In this document: positions 9,297 to 18,980 of the stretch, one piece after another
Layout of the letters: each line of letters opens with the position of its first letter
Position numbering within the stretch: the first letter of the stretch is position 1
Source of the DNA: an uncultured Pseudomonadota bacterium
GTDB taxonomy: Bacteria > Pseudomonadota > Gammaproteobacteria > Steroidobacterales > Woeseiaceae
Assembly: GCA_913055625.1 (NCBI GenBank)
Contig: CAJXJW010000003.1
Location: 124,001-188,000 of the forward strand
DNA: 64,000 nt
Reading direction: 5' to 3'
Program-made: the position numbers and the translations under genes
The notes under the pieces: model-generated
Seen by the model: only the letters and a program-made list of their open reading frames with translations
Told to the model about the DNA's origin: nothing
Databases searched by the model: none

Positions 9297-9725
9297 ATGC
9301 TTCGCGCGGAATCGCTCGTCAAGGACGTTGCCTCGCCCGACGATGCAATCGCGCTCGACTACGATCACCGGCACCGCCGCCGGCTGCGGCTCGAAAGCCG
9401 GGGCGGCCGGCAGTTTCTGCTGGACCTGCCGTCGGCGACCCTGCTTCGCGACGGTGACGTGCTGCTGCTCGACGACGGCACCACTGTGCGCGTCGAGGCC
9501 CGGCCGGAGCCGGTCGCCGACATCACCGCCGCGTCGCGCACCGAGCTCGTTCGCCTCGCCTGGCATCTCGGCAACCGGCACCTGCCGGTGCAGGTTCTCG
9601 ACGACCGGCTGCGCATTCGCCGAGACCACGTGATCGCCGACATGCTGCGCGGCCTCGGCGCGGAGGTCTCGGAGTGCGAAGCCGCGTTCCACCCGGAAGG
9701 AGGCGCCTACGCCCATGAGCACTGA
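9297..9725 (+). CDS. ureE: Urease accessory protein UreE (nickel metallochaperone)
   Basis: A 142-residue UreE. The N-terminal peptide-binding domain includes LLRDGDVLLLDDGT, and the C-terminal metal-binding domain has the conserved LAWHLGNRHLPVQ followed by RIRRDHVIADMLRGLG. The interface His in GNRHLP is the usual nickel ligand. The tail is only AHEH rather than the long polyhistidine of Klebsiella, so it probably carries few nickel ions. The last 11 nt overlap ureF. Confidence 0.95.
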   Translation: MLRAESLVKDVASPDDAIALDYDHRHRRRLRLESRGGRQFLLDLPSATLLRDGDVLLLDDGTTVRVEARPEPVADITAASRTELVRLAWHLGNRHLPVQVLDDRLRIRRDHVIADMLRGLGAEVSECEAAFHPEGGAYAHEH

Positions 9726-10386
9726 GCGCCCGCTGTACCCGCTGCTCGCATGGCTGTCGCCGGCTTACCCGGTCGGCGCCTACACGTTCTCGCACGGCAT
9801 CGAGTACACCGTCGAGGCGGGCTGGATCCGGGATGCGGACACGCTGCGCGAGTGGCTGCGCGACCTGCTGCTGTACGGCGACGGGCAGGCCGACCTCGTG
9901 TTTCTCGCGGAAGCCTGGCGCGCCGACGACGACGCCCGGCTGCGCGAGGTGCAGGCGCTCGCGCTGGCGTTCCAGCCGTCGGCGGAAATCCGCCTCGAAA
10001 CCACCGCGCAGGGCACCGCGTTCCTGCGCGCCACCGCCGCGGCATGGCCCTGCGCCGCCGTCGAGCGCCTGGGCCGCATCGCACCGGAGGCGGCCTACAG
10101 TGTCGCCGTCGGCGCCGTTGCCCGCGACCACGGCGTCGCGCTGCCCGAGGTGCTGGAGGCCTACGGTCACGCGTTCGTGGCGAATCTCGTGTCGGCCGCG
10201 GTGCGGCTCGTGCCACTCGGGCAGACCGACGGCCAGGTCGTGACGGCGTCGCTCGGCGGGGTCGTGCGCGACGCCGCCCGGGAAGCCGCGGAAACGCCGC
10301 TCGACGACGTCAGCAGTTCCTGCCCGCTCGCCGACATCGCGGCGATGCGCCACGAGTCGCAGTACACGCGGCTGTTTCGCTCGTGA
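9715..10386 (+). CDS. ureF: Urease accessory protein UreF
   Basis: A 223-residue, mainly helical UreF, recognised by [21 protein letters not shown] near the N-terminus and the C-terminal [24 protein letters not shown]. It forms the UreDF complex that gates nickel transfer by UreG. The ATG lies inside the last codons of ureE and the TGA overlaps the GTG of ureG, so E, F and G are translationally coupled. Confidence 0.95.
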   Translation: MSTERPLYPLLAWLSPAYPVGAYTFSHGIEYTVEAGWIRDADTLREWLRDLLLYGDGQADLVFLAEAWRADDDARLREVQALALAFQPSAEIRLETTAQGTAFLRATAAAWPCAAVERLGRIAPEAAYSVAVGAVARDHGVALPEVLEAYGHAFVANLVSAAVRLVPLGQTDGQVVTASLGGVVRDAAREAAETPLDDVSSSCPLADIAAMRHESQYTRLFRS

Positions 10387-10994
10387 GCCGGCACGGTCCG
10401 CTTCGCGTTGGCATCGGCGGCCCGGTCGGCTCCGGCAAGACGGCATTGACCGATGCGCTCTGCAAGTCGATGCGCAACGACTGGTCGGTCGCCGCCATCA
10501 CGAACGACATCTACACGCGCGAGGACGCCGAGTTCCTGCTGCGCTCCGGCGCCCTGCCCGCGGAACGCATCGTCGGCGTGGAGACCGGCGGCTGCCCCCA
10601 CACGGCGATTCGCGAGGACGCGTCGATGAACCTCGCCGCCGTGGACGGCCTGTGCCGGGCGTTCCCCGACCTGGAACTCGTCTTCATTGAGTCCGGCGGG
10701 GACAACCTCGCGGCCACGTTCTCCCCGGAGCTCGCGGACATCACGATCTACGTCATCGACGTTTCGGCGGGCGACAAGATTCCGCGCAAGGGCGGCCCCG
10801 GCATCACGCGCTCCGACCTGCTCGTCATCAACAAGACCGATCTCGCGCCGTTGGTCGGCGCGGACCTCGATGTCATGGATCGCGACGCGCGGACAATGCG
10901 CGGCGAGCGGCCGTTCCTGTTCACGAACCTGCGCGCCGGACAGGGTGTTTCGGAGGTGCGCGGGCTGATCGAGTCCCTCGGCGGGCTGTCCTGA
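10383..10994 (+). CDS. ureG: Urease accessory GTPase UreG
   Basis: A 203-residue SIMIBI-class GTPase that powers nickel insertion. It shows the P-loop GGPVGSGKT (residues 12-20), the nickel-binding CPH motif in [30 protein letters not shown] and the guanine-specificity NKTDLAP. Start GTG 10383 gives a 4-nt GTGA overlap with ureF. It is the last urease gene; the next gene starts 42 nt later. Confidence 0.97.
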   Translation: MSRHGPLRVGIGGPVGSGKTALTDALCKSMRNDWSVAAITNDIYTREDAEFLLRSGALPAERIVGVETGGCPHTAIREDASMNLAAVDGLCRAFPDLELVFIESGGDNLAATFSPELADITIYVIDVSAGDKIPRKGGPGITRSDLLVINKTDLAPLVGADLDVMDRDARTMRGERPFLFTNLRAGQGVSEVRGLIESLGGLS

Positions 10995-11036
10995 CGTTAT
11001 ACTGCCGACGCGGCGCGACGCCGTGCTTCGACGCAG

Positions 11037-12701
11037 ATGGACTATGCCATGAAAAACAATGCCCAGACCCCGAGCCCGGGTCACGTTTCCCGCCGCGACC
11101 TGCTGCTCGCCGCGCCCGCGCTGGCGCTGCTGCCCGCCTGCGCCGGCGCGCCCGCCGGCAAGCCGGCCGGCGGCGGCGACGTCCTCGCCACGATGCGACA
11201 CGCCACGCAGTTTCTCCGCGAGAACTGCGCCGTCAACGGCGGCTATGTCTGGGCCTACGCCGAGGACTTCTCGCGCCGCTGGGGCGAGATGGAAGCGTTT
11301 CCCTCGATGATCTGGATCCAGCCGCCGGGCACGGCCACGGTCGGGCACCTGTTCCTCGACTGCTACCACGCGTCGGGCGACGAGTATTTCTACGAGGCGG
11401 CAATGGAGGTCGCCGGCGGACTGATCGGCGCGCAGCACCCGGCCGGCGGCTGGAACTACCTGCACGACTTCGCCGGTGAGGATTCGGCGCGCCGCTGGTA
11501 CGACACGATCGGCAGGAACGGCTGGCGCCTCGAGGAGTTTCATCACTATTACGGCAACGCAACGTTCGACGATGCCGGCACGTCGGAGGCCTCGCAGTTT
11601 CTGTTGCGCATGTACCTCGAGAAACGCGACCCGGCCTACGAGGCGCCGCTCGAACAGGCCCTGCGCTTCGTGCTCGACAGCCAGTACGACAACGGCGGCT
11701 GGCCTCAGCGTTTCCCGTTCGTCGAGGACGCGCCGTCGCTGCACGGCCTGCCGGATTACACGCGCTACGTGACGTTCAATGACGACGTCGGTGGCGAGAA
11801 CATCAAGTTCCTGCTGATGGTGTACCAGTCACTCGGCGATCGGCGCGCGCTCGAGGCGATCTACCGCGCGATGGCGATCTACCCGGCGACGCTGCAGCCG
11901 GCGCCGCAGGCCGGTTGGGGGCTGCAGCACACGCTGGACACGCTGGCACCGATCGGGGCGCGCTCCTACGAACCGACCGCGCTGGTCACCTCGACGACGG
12001 CGGGCAACGCATCACTCATGATGGACTTCTACGAGTGGACCGGCGAGCAGCATTTTCTCGAACGCCTGCCCGAAGTCTTCACGTGGCTCGAATCCGTGCG
12101 CCTGTCGCCGAGCGAGGTGCGCATGCCGGGCCGCGAGTACCCGACGTTCATCGAGATCGGCACGAATCGCGCACTGTACAACCACCGCCGCGGCTCGAAC
12201 GTCGTCAACGGCGCGTACTACCACGACTACAGTCCCGAGAACCCGATTCGCCACTACTCCCAGTGGCGCGCGATCGACCTCGAGGGCCTGCGCGAGCGCT
12301 TCCGGCAGTTGCTGCTGACCACGCCGGCCGACGTCCAGTCGCGTTCGCCGCTCAATCGCCAGGACGGCTTCGCGCTACCGAAGTACTTTACGACGCAAAG
12401 CATCGACGTGTCGGACCTGAACTCGAACGTCGGCAACCGCCGCATCGAACCGCCCGATGCAGACCGTGTCCGGGAGCTCACCGGCTCCCTCAACGCGGAG
12501 GGCTACTGGCCGACGCCGTTGACCGCGACCTCGAATCCGTACATCGGTGACGGCCCCGCGACGCCGGCTCCCGGCGACTTTTCGCAGACGCACGTCGGCG
12601 ATGCGAGCGATACCTCGCCGCACCAGACCGACAAGCCGGTAACGGGTATTTCGACCGGTACGTTCATCCGCAACATGACGGAACTGCTGCAGGCGCTGTA
12701 G
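11037..12701 (+). CDS. Pectate lyase, PL10 (Pec_lyase)-like lipoprotein
   Basis: A 554-residue exported protein with a twin-arginine signal (SRRDLLLAAPALALL) ending in a lipobox (LLPAC), so probably a Tat-exported lipoprotein. The body is an alpha/alpha toroid with the pectic-acid-lyase pattern NGGWPQRFPF followed by YVTFNDDVG. It shares distinctive motifs (GGYVW, RRWGE, HYYGNATFDD, ITGIST) with the lyase at 58062, so the two are paralogues. PL10 enzymes cleave polygalacturonate by beta-elimination; whether this divergent member has that substrate is not certain. ATG 11049 is an alternative start. It follows the urease operon without functional connection. Confidence 0.7.
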   Translation: MDYAMKNNAQTPSPGHVSRRDLLLAAPALALLPACAGAPAGKPAGGGDVLATMRHATQFLRENCAVNGGYVWAYAEDFSRRWGEMEAFPSMIWIQPPGTATVGHLFLDCYHASGDEYFYEAAMEVAGGLIGAQHPAGGWNYLHDFAGEDSARRWYDTIGRNGWRLEEFHHYYGNATFDDAGTSEASQFLLRMYLEKRDPAYEAPLEQALRFVLDSQYDNGGWPQRFPFVEDAPSLHGLPDYTRYVTFNDDVGGENIKFLLMVYQSLGDRRALEAIYRAMAIYPATLQPAPQAGWGLQHTLDTLAPIGARSYEPTALVTSTTAGNASLMMDFYEWTGEQHFLERLPEVFTWLESVRLSPSEVRMPGREYPTFIEIGTNRALYNHRRGSNVVNGAYYHDYSPENPIRHYSQWRAIDLEGLRERFRQLLLTTPADVQSRSPLNRQDGFALPKYFTTQSIDVSDLNSNVGNRRIEPPDADRVRELTGSLNAEGYWPTPLTATSNPYIGDGPATPAPGDFSQTHVGDASDTSPHQTDKPVTGISTGTFIRNMTELLQAL

Positions 12702-12708
12702 GCGTGCC

Positions 12709-13272
12709 TCAGTCCGAGTTCGCGGCCTGGTCGTCGTGCCAGCGAAGGACGAGCTCGAGTTCCTCGCGATCCATGCCGATCTCGTCGAGCGCGGTCGAGA
12801 GATCCTGCCAGCGCAGCATGAATGACACGTCGCGGATGATGCGGACCATAGGATCCAGCGTGCCGACGGTCGGCACCTCGATCAGGTAGCCGTAGTCTCT
12901 GCTGCTGTTCGGTGCGCCCGGCAGCTCCTGCACCCTGACGACGACCATGTACGGGTCGCCCGACGAGTTCGATCCCTCGATGGTCGGCATGCCGTTGCCG
13001 CTGCGCTTTGCACGCACCCGGATCGGCCCGTCGCTCCAGTCATAGCCCGAATCGCCGACGTCGACGGCAATCCTAAACGTCCCGCCATTAGCGCCCGTGA
13101 AGTCGAAGCACATCTGCTTCTTGTCCTTCAGCACCATCTCCGAGTGGCCAAGGAACAGCCTGAGCGGCTTGTTCGGTTTGTGGTAGCTGTCGCATTTCGC
13201 GGCCAGCGCGGAGCCCGCCATGAATAGTAGCCCCGTGGTCAGCAGTAACGGCAACCTGATGTCGGTTTTCAT
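12709..13272 (-). CDS. Secreted protein of unknown function
   Basis: A 187-residue protein I do not recognise. It has a clear Sec signal (LPLLLTTGLLFMAGSALAA) and two cysteines in the mature part (KCDSYHK and QMCFDF), which could form one disulfide. The middle looks beta-rich (GGTFRIAVDVGDSGYDWSDGPIRV) and the C-terminus is helical and acidic. It lies 30 nt downstream of the winged-helix/TPR regulator on the same strand, so the two may form an operon. No catalytic motif is visible. Confidence 0.6.
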   Translation of the reverse strand: MKTDIRLPLLLTTGLLFMAGSALAAKCDSYHKPNKPLRLFLGHSEMVLKDKKQMCFDFTGANGGTFRIAVDVGDSGYDWSDGPIRVRAKRSGNGMPTIEGSNSSGDPYMVVVRVQELPGAPNSSRDYGYLIEVPTVGTLDPMVRIIRDVSFMLRWQDLSTALDEIGMDREELELVLRWHDDQAANSD

Positions 13273-13301
13273 TGTTGTCTCCCATTGTTCCTGCGGCACC
13301 G

Positions 13302-15659
13302 TCAGCGCCCGGCAGAACCGGTCGCCTCGGCAAAATCGGCCCGCGCACGTAGCGGTGCGAGGTGCGGTTCCGCCGCCATGAGGCTCGGCGGGTATCCAAG
13401 TTCGATCGCGCGGCGCGCGGCCGCGTTCGCGCGATCGAAGTCGCCGGTCCGCGTCCGGATCAGCGCGGCGTAGTACTGGGGGTACGGATTCCGGGGGGCG
13501 ACGGCCATCGCCTTCTCGACGAGCGCCGCCGCCGCCACGTACTGCTCCTGCATCGCGTGCGCCCACGCGGCGATGCACATCGTGTCGGCGTCGGCGGGAT
13601 TCACGGCCAGGGCTTCGTCGGCGAGGCGGGCGCTGCGCGCGTAGGCCGCGGCCGCACCGTCGCGATCGCCGGCGAAGTGCAGTGCGTCGCCGAGGTTCGC
13701 CCAGGGCGCGGGCGATGCCGGCGCGGCTTCGACGGCCTGCTCGTGATACTCGACGGCGCGCTCGAATTCGCCGCGAAGGTAGTGCACGACGCCGAGGTTG
13801 GACAGGGCCTCTTCGTTTTTCTCGATCGCGAGCGACCGCTCATAGGTGCGCGCCGCCGCGTCGAACTTGCCGGCGAGGATCTGCGCGGCGCCCAGATTGC
13901 TGAGCAGCACGTAGTTTCCGGGCTCGAGGAACGCCGCGTGCTCGTACTCGGTGGCCGATTCCGCGTAGCGGCCCGACATGAACATCAGCCCGGCGAGATC
14001 GTTGAACAGCTGCCAGTTTCCCGGCTGCATGTCGAGCGCGGCACGCAACAGCGTCTCCGCCTCGTCCACGCCCTGCTGCTGCTCGGCGACGCGCGCGAGC
14101 CCGGCGAGCGCGCGCGCAGAGCGCGGATTGATGTCGAGCGCGGACCGGAAGGCCGTCCTCGCGGCGTCCAGGCGGCCGGTCATCCGGTACAGCTGGCCGA
14201 CGGCGACGCGCACCTCGGCGAGCTGCCCGCCCGTCTCGAGTGCCGCGCCGCACGCGGCCTCCGCGTCGCCGACGAGCGCCGCGTCATACTCCCGCGTGTA
14301 GAGCTGCAGCAGCGCGATGCAACGGCCGGCGTTCGCAACCGCGAAGCCGGGATCGATCGCCAACGCGGCGGCAAATGCCTCCAGCGCCGCCTGCGCCGAT
14401 TCCGCCGTCGTCGGCCGGTACAGCGCATCGAGGCCCTGGCGGTACCGCACGTAGGCGTCGACCGGTGCCTGCTCGACGCCGAGCGCGGACAGGTGCGCAT
14501 CGTCGCCCGGCAGCGCCACGCGCAGGCTCGACACGATCAGGTCAGTGATCTCGCGCTGCACTTCGATGTGGTCTTCCAGCTTGCGGTCGAACTCACGCGA
14601 CACGACGTGCCGGCCTGTCGCGGAATCGATGAGCTGAGCGACGACGCGCAGGTCGTCGCCGACGATGAGCACGCTGCCCTCGACGAAGTAGGCCACGCGC
14701 AGCCGTCGGCGCACGATGTCGGACGGCGCATTCTCGGGCAGCGACCACGCATCGCCACGCGCGGCCACGCGCAGCCCGGCCAGGCGGGCAAGCCGGTCGA
14801 GGATATCCTCACTGAGGCCGGCGCTGAACGTCCGCGACGCGGCGCTGCCATCAATCGCGAGAAAACGCAGGACCGCGATCGCATTGCGTTCGACCGGGAT
14901 GTAGCCGGGCTCGGCCCGCTCGTCGGCGGCGACCGGCGTCCCCGCATCACCGATGCCGACCGTGAGCTGGTAGACCCCGACACCGAGCACCGCCAGCACG
15001 TAGGCCGCGACGATGGCGAGGTAGTTTCGCTCCAGTCCCTGCAGCCAGCCGGTTGCCTGCTCGCCGCGATCACGTTCCATCCGGCCCTCGGCGAACTCGA
15101 GAAACCAGGACAGCAGCAGTACCAGCGGAAACCCGCCGATCACGACGAACGTGACGAAGGGCAGCGACCAGTCGGGCAGGCCGAGGTTCTCGAACGTCGC
15201 GTCCGCGACCTGGATCAGCAGCCAGCCGGCGACGAGGTACGCGACCGCCGCCTGCACGACACCGTGGCGAAACAGCGTCTTCCAGAAGCCGGGCCCGGTG
15301 TCCGCGGCCTCCGCGCCGGGCCCGGCGGCAGCGGCCGTCCGCGGCTCCACCAGCAGCCGGTAGCCACGCCGCGGCACGGTCTGGATGAAGCACGGCGCAT
15401 CAGCGTGATCGCCGAAGGCGTGGCGGAGTTCGCCGATTGCGTGCGTCAGCGCCTCGGACGAGCCGTGGCCGTTGCCCCACACCTTCGCGAGCAGGTCATC
15501 GCGGCTGACGAGATGGCGGGGTTGTTGCGCGAGACAAAGCAACACCTCGATCGCGCGGGGCGGGAGGTGCCCCGATCGATGCCGGCCGGCGTACCGGCCC
15601 GTGAGCGGTTCCACGCGGAGGTCACCCAGCGTGAAGCCGTTGAGCAGCGGGTTTTCCAT
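13302..15659 (-). CDS. Membrane-anchored winged-helix/TolB-like/TPR regulator
   Basis: A 785-residue multidomain protein. The first ~105 residues are an OmpR-type winged helix (LPPRAIEVLLCLAQQP, LAKVWGNG, FIQTVPRRGYRLL), as in CadC. Next come about three transmembrane helices (AYLVAGWLLIQVAD, LPFVTFVVIGGFPLVLLLSWF, YLAIVAAYVLAVLGVGVY). Then a periplasmic TolB/FlgO-like segment (IAVLRFLAIDG ... FSAGLSEDILDRLARL), and roughly eight TPR repeats to the C-terminus. The layout suggests a one-component sensor that binds DNA inside the cell and senses partners outside; the signal is unknown. ATG 15659 is preferred over one at 15698 because it sits closer to the winged helix; neither has a good ribosome binding site. 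Confidence 0.85.
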   Translation of the reverse strand: MENPLLNGFTLGDLRVEPLTGRYAGRHRSGHLPPRAIEVLLCLAQQPRHLVSRDDLLAKVWGNGHGSSEALTHAIGELRHAFGDHADAPCFIQTVPRRGYRLLVEPRTAAAAGPGAEAADTGPGFWKTLFRHGVVQAAVAYLVAGWLLIQVADATFENLGLPDWSLPFVTFVVIGGFPLVLLLSWFLEFAEGRMERDRGEQATGWLQGLERNYLAIVAAYVLAVLGVGVYQLTVGIGDAGTPVAADERAEPGYIPVERNAIAVLRFLAIDGSAASRTFSAGLSEDILDRLARLAGLRVAARGDAWSLPENAPSDIVRRRLRVAYFVEGSVLIVGDDLRVVAQLIDSATGRHVVSREFDRKLEDHIEVQREITDLIVSSLRVALPGDDAHLSALGVEQAPVDAYVRYRQGLDALYRPTTAESAQAALEAFAAALAIDPGFAVANAGRCIALLQLYTREYDAALVGDAEAACGAALETGGQLAEVRVAVGQLYRMTGRLDAARTAFRSALDINPRSARALAGLARVAEQQQGVDEAETLLRAALDMQPGNWQLFNDLAGLMFMSGRYAESATEYEHAAFLEPGNYVLLSNLGAAQILAGKFDAAARTYERSLAIEKNEEALSNLGVVHYLRGEFERAVEYHEQAVEAAPASPAPWANLGDALHFAGDRDGAAAAYARSARLADEALAVNPADADTMCIAAWAHAMQEQYVAAAALVEKAMAVAPRNPYPQYYAALIRTRTGDFDRANAAARRAIELGYPPSLMAAEPHLAPLRARADFAEATGSAGR

Positions 15660-15794
15660 CGAAGAGAACCGGTTGCTGCGATCATCAAAGCATAGCACCC
15701 GGACTATTTGCGCGTGGAGAAGTGCCGCGGCCGGCCCCGGGCCCGTGCGGCCAGGGCGCCACTTGCGGTACCTTTGACGCCGAGGAGGGACGCC

Positions 15795-16535
15795 ATGCCG
15801 ACAAGAACGACTTCACTGGCCGCGCTGCTGGCCGCCAGCCTGCCATCCGTTGCCTGCAGCGCCGAGCCGGAGCCCGAGGAAACCGAGGTCTGGGAGCCGG
15901 AACCCGCTGTCGTCGAGCCGCGCTCCCGCGGCGGGGCCCCGGCAGACGCCATCGTCCTGTTCGGCGGCGACTTGTCGGCGTGGCAGCACGAAGACGGATC
16001 GCCCGCCGAGTGGAAGGTCGGTGACGGGTGGTTCGAGGTCGTTCCCGGGACCGGCGACATCCGCACGCGCGCCACCTTCGGTGACATCCAGCTGCACGTC
16101 GAGTGGACCGCGCCGACCGAGATCGTCGGCGACGGCCAGGGGCGCGGCAACAGCGGCGTCTTCCTGCAACAGCGCTACGAAGTACAGGTACTCGACTCGT
16201 ACGACAACCGCACATACTCGAACGGCCAGGCGGCGAGCATCTACAAGCAGCACATTCCGCTGGTGAACGCGACCACGGCACCCGGCACCTGGCAGGTGTA
16301 CGACATCATTTTTCACGCGCCGGACTTCGACGACGACGGTACGCTGGCCGCGCCGGCGACACTGACGGTGCTGCACAACGGCGTGCTTGTGCAGGACCAC
16401 GTCGAGGTTCGCGGAAGCACCGTCTACATTGGCGAGCCGGCGTACGAGCCGCACGGCGATGACGCGCTGCGCCTGCAGGATCACGACAACCCGGTACGAT
16501 TCCGCAACGTGTGGTTGCGCGAACTCGGCGACTGA
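15795..16535 (+). CDS. 3-keto-disaccharide hydrolase-like (DUF1080) secreted protein
   Basis: A 246-residue protein with a signal sequence (SLAALLAASLPSVACSA, possibly a lipobox Cys) and an acidic linker, then the DUF1080 concanavalin-like fold: ALFGG-type VLFGGDLSAWQ, EWKVGDGWFEVVPG, TRATFGDIQLHVEW, GNSGVFLQQRYEVQVLDSY and the C-terminal NPVRFRNVWLREL. Members of this family have been linked to hydrolysis or lysis of 3-keto-glycosides made by GMC glucoside 3-dehydrogenases. This fits the GMC/Gfo/Idh/isomerase set at the left of the window, though 10 kb separates them. ATG 15795 follows a GAGGAGGGA ribosome binding site. Confidence 0.85.
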   Translation: MPTRTTSLAALLAASLPSVACSAEPEPEETEVWEPEPAVVEPRSRGGAPADAIVLFGGDLSAWQHEDGSPAEWKVGDGWFEVVPGTGDIRTRATFGDIQLHVEWTAPTEIVGDGQGRGNSGVFLQQRYEVQVLDSYDNRTYSNGQAASIYKQHIPLVNATTAPGTWQVYDIIFHAPDFDDDGTLAAPATLTVLHNGVLVQDHVEVRGSTVYIGEPAYEPHGDDALRLQDHDNPVRFRNVWLRELGD

Positions 16536-16539
16536 TTAC

Positions 16540-18258
16540 TCAGTCTTTCTCCTCTTCGCGCCGCTCCTCGCAGGTCGGCACGATCGGCAACTTGCGCAGT
16601 ATCCGCATGTACGGGTCGACCTGCAGGTCGGCCGCGGCGACGCCGTCCAGCCGGGCGGTATTGCCGTCGAACGCCACTCGCTCGATGGTGCCGTCGATGC
16701 GCACCGGTACCGGCATCGGGAACGACCCACCGCCCGTGTTCGTCCACTCGAGAACGACGACGTCGCCGTCCTGCCGAAACTCGAGCACCGGCAGCGGGCC
16801 GCGCCGCACGTAGACCTCGAAGAACCAGCCCAGGTCACGGCCCGTTTCCTCGTTGACGATGCGCAGGAAGTCGTCGGTCGTTCGAAAGCGCGGCTCGATC
16901 GGCGGCTGCAGCGATTCCGGGCGCGCGGTTCCGTACACCAGTCGCCGCACGGAGCGCCAGAACGCCTCTTCGCCGATCACGTAGCGCAATGACTGCAGCA
17001 CCCAGGTCCCCTTCGAATAGATGTCGCCGGCCGGGCCCTTGCCCTCGACGTCGTCGAAGTACAGCTCGTCGGCCGAGAACTCCTCGCGCGGCGCAATGGC
17101 ATTGCAAGCCTTGATGCCGAGGTAGGACTGGTAGAGGGCAGCATGGAACGCCGCGTCCCCGATGACTTCCCGCGCGTATTCCGGCTGCATGAATGCACCG
17201 AAACCCTCGTGCAGCCACATGTCGGAGACCGTCGTGTGGGTCATGACGTTGCCGAACCACTCGTGTGCGAGTTCGTGATGGAACAGCCAGTCGAAACCGT
17301 GAGTTCCGCGGCGAAACTCGTTACCGTAAGCATTCACGGTCTGGTGCTCCATGCCGAGGTGCGGCGTCTCGACGACGCCGAGCTTCTCGTTGCTCCACGG
17401 GTACGGGCCGACCTTCCGCTCGAAGAACGCGATCACGTCGAAGAACTCGGCATCGAACAATGCCCGGGCCTTCTCCTCGTGGTCCTCGATCGCCCAGAAC
17501 TGCACCGGGAAGGTTACGCCGTTCACCGACGTGTAGTCGCGCTCGATCAGGACGTAAGGCGCGACGTTCAGCGCGATGCCGTAGGTGTTGATCGGGTTCG
17601 TCGTACGCCAGTGAAACGTCTTGCGCCCACCCGGGACATCCGACACGTCGACGAGGACGCCGTTCGAGACCGCCGTGAGGTCCGACGGCACCGTGAAATA
17701 CAGGTCCATGCTCCGCGGCTCACCGCTCGGGTGGTCCTTGCACGGGAACCAGAGGTCACAGCCCTCCCCCTGAACCGCCGTCGCGATCCATGGCTTGCCG
17801 CCGGGCGTCTTCGCCCAGACAAAGCCTCCGTCCCACGGCGCCTTCGGCGCGACGCGGGGTTTACCGCGATAGGCAACAGTCACCGTCTGCGAATCGCCGT
17901 CCTCGAGCGGCGCCCTGAGTGTGATGACCAGCTTTGCCGGACCCTGCCGGTAGTCGAGTACGCCGCCCTCGTCGCTGACGTTGTCGATCGCGAACAGCCC
18001 GTCGAAGTCGAGCTCCAGCGCCGCCATCGGCGCGCGGGCGATCACGGTCACCTCGAGCGAGCCGGCGATGCTTCGCGCCGCCGGGTCGATGTCGTTGCGC
18101 AGCGTGTAGTGCAGCACGTCGTAGGCATTCGCGGCCGGCGAGAGCGGAATGCCGCTGTTCAACGTGACCTCGTTGCGCTCCGGCGGCGTGGCGCAACCGG
18201 ACAGCAGCACGGCGGCCAGGTACAGGGCAATGGAAATCGGCGAATGCGGCTTCTGCAT
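16540..18258 (-). CDS. M1-family zinc aminopeptidase lipoprotein
   Basis: A 572-residue metallopeptidase. The lipobox LLSGC indicates an outer- or inner-membrane lipoprotein. The zinc site is intact: HELAH at residues 328-332 with the third ligand Glu 19 positions later (MWLHEGF), and a downstream catalytic Tyr region (DIYSKGTWVLQSL). The exopeptidase loop reads GMEHQT rather than the classical GAMEN, a variant seen in other bacterial M1 branches, so N-terminal specificity may be altered. It is convergent with the DUF1080 gene, 4 nt apart. ATG 18258 is chosen because the signal peptide begins there. Confidence 0.88.
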   Translation of the reverse strand: MQKPHSPISIALYLAAVLLSGCATPPERNEVTLNSGIPLSPAANAYDVLHYTLRNDIDPAARSIAGSLEVTVIARAPMAALELDFDGLFAIDNVSDEGGVLDYRQGPAKLVITLRAPLEDGDSQTVTVAYRGKPRVAPKAPWDGGFVWAKTPGGKPWIATAVQGEGCDLWFPCKDHPSGEPRSMDLYFTVPSDLTAVSNGVLVDVSDVPGGRKTFHWRTTNPINTYGIALNVAPYVLIERDYTSVNGVTFPVQFWAIEDHEEKARALFDAEFFDVIAFFERKVGPYPWSNEKLGVVETPHLGMEHQTVNAYGNEFRRGTHGFDWLFHHELAHEWFGNVMTHTTVSDMWLHEGFGAFMQPEYAREVIGDAAFHAALYQSYLGIKACNAIAPREEFSADELYFDDVEGKGPAGDIYSKGTWVLQSLRYVIGEEAFWRSVRRLVYGTARPESLQPPIEPRFRTTDDFLRIVNEETGRDLGWFFEVYVRRGPLPVLEFRQDGDVVVLEWTNTGGGSFPMPVPVRIDGTIERVAFDGNTARLDGVAAADLQVDPYMRILRKLPIVPTCEERREEEKD

Positions 18259-18349
18259 CGTGCGCTTCAGAGCGGTTGCGACGGGATGACCGGATTGTAC
18301 TATCGGCAAGCCCGGAAATCGCCGGGCCCCGGTAACGAACGCGGCGGCG

Positions 18350-18973
18350 TCACTTCAAGCGGCGCGCCCCGATGATACGTACCGGCTCGGTCAGTAGCTG
18401 GCCCTCGAAGTAGGCGAAGTCCGTGGGAGCATCCGCGGGTTGCGCGTGAATCGCCCGCACGACGTCCATGCCGTCGACGACCCGGCCGATTGCCGCGAAG
18501 CCGAGGCCGTCGGCATTGCGCGCCCCTCCGAAATCGAGCGCCGGCTGGTCGCCGACGCAGATGAAGAACGCGGCGCCACTCGCCGATCCCGGCGCCGCGC
18601 GCGCAAGCGACAAGGCACCGTCGGTGTGCCGCAGGCCGGTGTCCTGCGTCGACTCGTGCGGCACGGGCGGCAGCGGCTCCTCGTCGCCGGCAAGGCCGCC
18701 CTGGATCACCTCGATGACCGGTGCGCCGCGGTCGTTGTCGCGCCGCACCGTGCGGTAGAACGTCGCGCCCTCGTACAGGCCGGCGTCGACGAACGCGAGA
18801 AAACTGCCGGCGGACGCGGGTGCGCGATCGGCGTAGACCTCGACCGTGATGTCGCCCATCGCGGTCTCCAGCACGACCCGCGGCGGCGCATCCTGCGCCT
18901 GCCCGGCGCAGGCGCCGACGCCGGCGAGCAGGGCCACGGCACCGGCGCGCCGCAACCACCGCCGGACGGTCAT
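18350..18973 (-). CDS. Cyclophilin-type peptidyl-prolyl cis-trans isomerase, exported
   Basis: A 207-residue cyclophilin with an N-terminal signal and likely lipobox (LLAGVGACAG). The domain shows VVLETAMGDITVEVYADRAP, GSFLAFVDAGLYEGATFYRTV, GALSLARAAPGSASGAAFFICVGDQPALD and FAAIGRVVDGMDVV, the typical order. The first active-site Arg lies in TFYRTV. It accelerates proline isomerisation during folding, here outside the cytoplasm. It follows the esterase gene on the same strand by 7 nt, so the two are probably co-transcribed. Confidence 0.88.
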   Translation of the reverse strand: MTVRRWLRRAGAVALLAGVGACAGQAQDAPPRVVLETAMGDITVEVYADRAPASAGSFLAFVDAGLYEGATFYRTVRRDNDRGAPVIEVIQGGLAGDEEPLPPVPHESTQDTGLRHTDGALSLARAAPGSASGAAFFICVGDQPALDFGGARNADGLGFAAIGRVVDGMDVVRAIHAQPADAPTDFAYFEGQLLTEPVRIIGARRLK

Positions 18974-18980
18974 AAGGACA

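Noticed and set aside
13362..15695. A 777-codon open frame on the plus strand
   Set aside because: It is the antisense of the winged-helix/TPR gene. In GC-rich DNA such frames stay open by codon bias; its translation is Arg-rich with no family motif.
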